A DNA stretch of 29,479 bases from Acanthamoeba lenticulata (Eukaryota; Discosea; Longamoebia; Acanthamoebidae), in NCBI GenBank assembly GCA_002179805.1, contig NAVB01000657.1, positions 1 through 29,479 on the forward strand, written 5' to 3'. Below, piece after piece: positions 29,125 to 29,479 of the stretch; position 1 is the stretch's first letter; every line of letters begins with the position of its first letter. Under the pieces are notes generated by a model. The model was not told the origin of the DNA and did not search any database. It was given only the letters and a program-made list of their open reading frames with translations. The position numbers and the translations under genes are program-made.

Positions 29125-29178
29125 CTCGTGGGCGCCGACAAGGACGGGTCAGGCGGCGGGAGCGGAAGCGACAACACG
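29125..29178 (+). pseudogene. 3' scrap of the surface-protein family (right arm)
   Basis: A plus-strand frame LVGADKDGSGGGSGSDNT, identical at protein level to the juxtamembrane linker of the intact genes. It is cut off just before the TM helix and fused to the same flank (CTTAAAATTGACC) as the left-arm relic at 2988-3110. The two arms therefore keep different parts of one ancestral relic. Confidence 0.75.
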
Positions 29179-29303
29179 ATGCCGGCATCGTGGGGCGCCT
29201 TTTTTTTTTGCTTAAAGCACTTAAAATTGACCAACCACAAGGAGAGGAGCCAGCGGGGCTGCAAGGGCTCTAAAGACGGTTCCACCTTAGTCCTGTGTTG
29301 GAG

Positions 29304-29450
29304 GGGTGCTTGGGGTAAGTGTGGCATCCCGCCTTGTCTGCCGCGCGGTCCCAATCCCGCGCCCCGACCCCCCTGCTCGCAAGGGCAGGAGTGCGGAAGG
29401 GTGTGTGGCTTGCCAGCCAAGGAGGTTCCAGTTCGACTCTGGAAGCGCCC
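29304..29450 (+). tRNA. tRNA-like element with intron-like insertion (right copy)
   Basis: Acceptor GGGTGCT (29304-29310) pairs with AGCGCCC (29444-29450). The A-box-like run TGGGGTAAGTGTGG starts at 29311, and D-stem GGG/CCC follows. Anticodon stem CCTTG (29332-29336) pairs with CAAGG (29418-29422), variable loop is AGGT, and T-arm TCCAG-TTCGACT-CTGGA (29427-29443) gives B box GTTCGACTC. A T6 terminator is at 29465-29470. The 81 bases between the anticodon-stem strands imply an intron of about 74. The loop starts TCTGCC (ACTACC in the left copy). No U33 fits, so I assign no amino acid. Confidence 0.5.
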
Positions 29451-29479
29451 AACCTCGCTTCTACTTTTTTGTTTTTAAA

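Larger units (their letters stand above)
26848..29470. repeat. Right arm of the ~2.6 kb inverted repeat
   Basis: Mirror image of 2728-5440: GTPase end (+), family gene F (-), family 3' scrap (+), tRNA-like element (+). Promoter regions also match (CCATTTCCTTATTGGCTGC upstream of both gene starts). Differences include an exon deletion in F, a longer intron with a CT microsatellite, and a different surviving part of the 3' scrap. The window ends a few bases after this arm. Confidence 0.85.

Noticed and set aside
29304..29450. tRNA-Sec, suggested by the nearby selenoprotein and a possible UCA loop
   Set aside because: tRNA-Sec has a long acceptor/T domain and a long variable arm. This element has a 7 bp acceptor and a 4-base variable loop.

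Overview
This window looks like nuclear DNA of an amoeba of the Acanthamoeba type. Genes are dense, exons are very GC- and CpG-rich, introns are short (about 65-110 bases, mostly phase 1), and gene content is eukaryotic: multi-exon 5-oxoprolinase, a DNA ligase III, a GAF-hybrid histidine kinase, and a selenoprotein with a SECIS element. The organism call is inference from gene structure and style. No rRNA or organelle marker is present.

Layout. (1) 1-2690: the 3' eight exons of a 5-oxoprolinase gene (OPLAH), then a small gene best read as a selenoprotein H-like protein. That gene has an in-frame UGA and a textbook form II SECIS hairpin at 2527-2580, ahead of an AATAAA at 2682. (2) 2728-5440: the left arm of a large inverted repeat. 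It holds an intron-bearing tRNA-like element, a 3' scrap of a surface-protein gene, one intact member of that surface-protein family (A) and a broken small-GTPase 3' end. (3) About 5850-10770: an AT-rich, almost CpG-free island with no host-type gene, containing decayed copia-type retrotransposon Gag/Pol and a ~170 bp inverted repeat. (4) 10828-11681: an exon-like ORF and a compact double zinc-knuckle gene, both on the minus strand. (5) 12290-17476: a 14-exon DNA ligase III-like gene. The spliced model is 1359 aa and has an ALC1-like macro-type domain, an acidic linker with a repeated T-E/Q-E/D-M-D motif, and two BRCT domains. (6) 17868-20465: a four-exon GAF / histidine kinase / receiver hybrid kinase of 745 aa. 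(7) 20715-26800: a tandem array of the surface-protein family: B intact, C with one frame problem, D deleted internally, E only a 5' stub. (8) 26848-29470: the right arm of the inverted repeat, the mirror image of arm 1, carrying frameshifted family member F.

The surface-protein family has a signal peptide, a two-cysteine N-terminal domain, a Ser/Pro-rich stalk, a second ectodomain, one transmembrane helix and a short tail. It dominates the window: four long copies plus at least four broken ones. The locus looks like an actively duplicating and decaying family beside repeated tRNA-like sequence.

The points most worth checking are the selenoprotein with SxxU and SECIS, the macro-type domain inside DNA ligase III, the CpG-depleted transposon island, and a class of CACGACAC/GTGTCGTG-rich introns shared by two unrelated genes.
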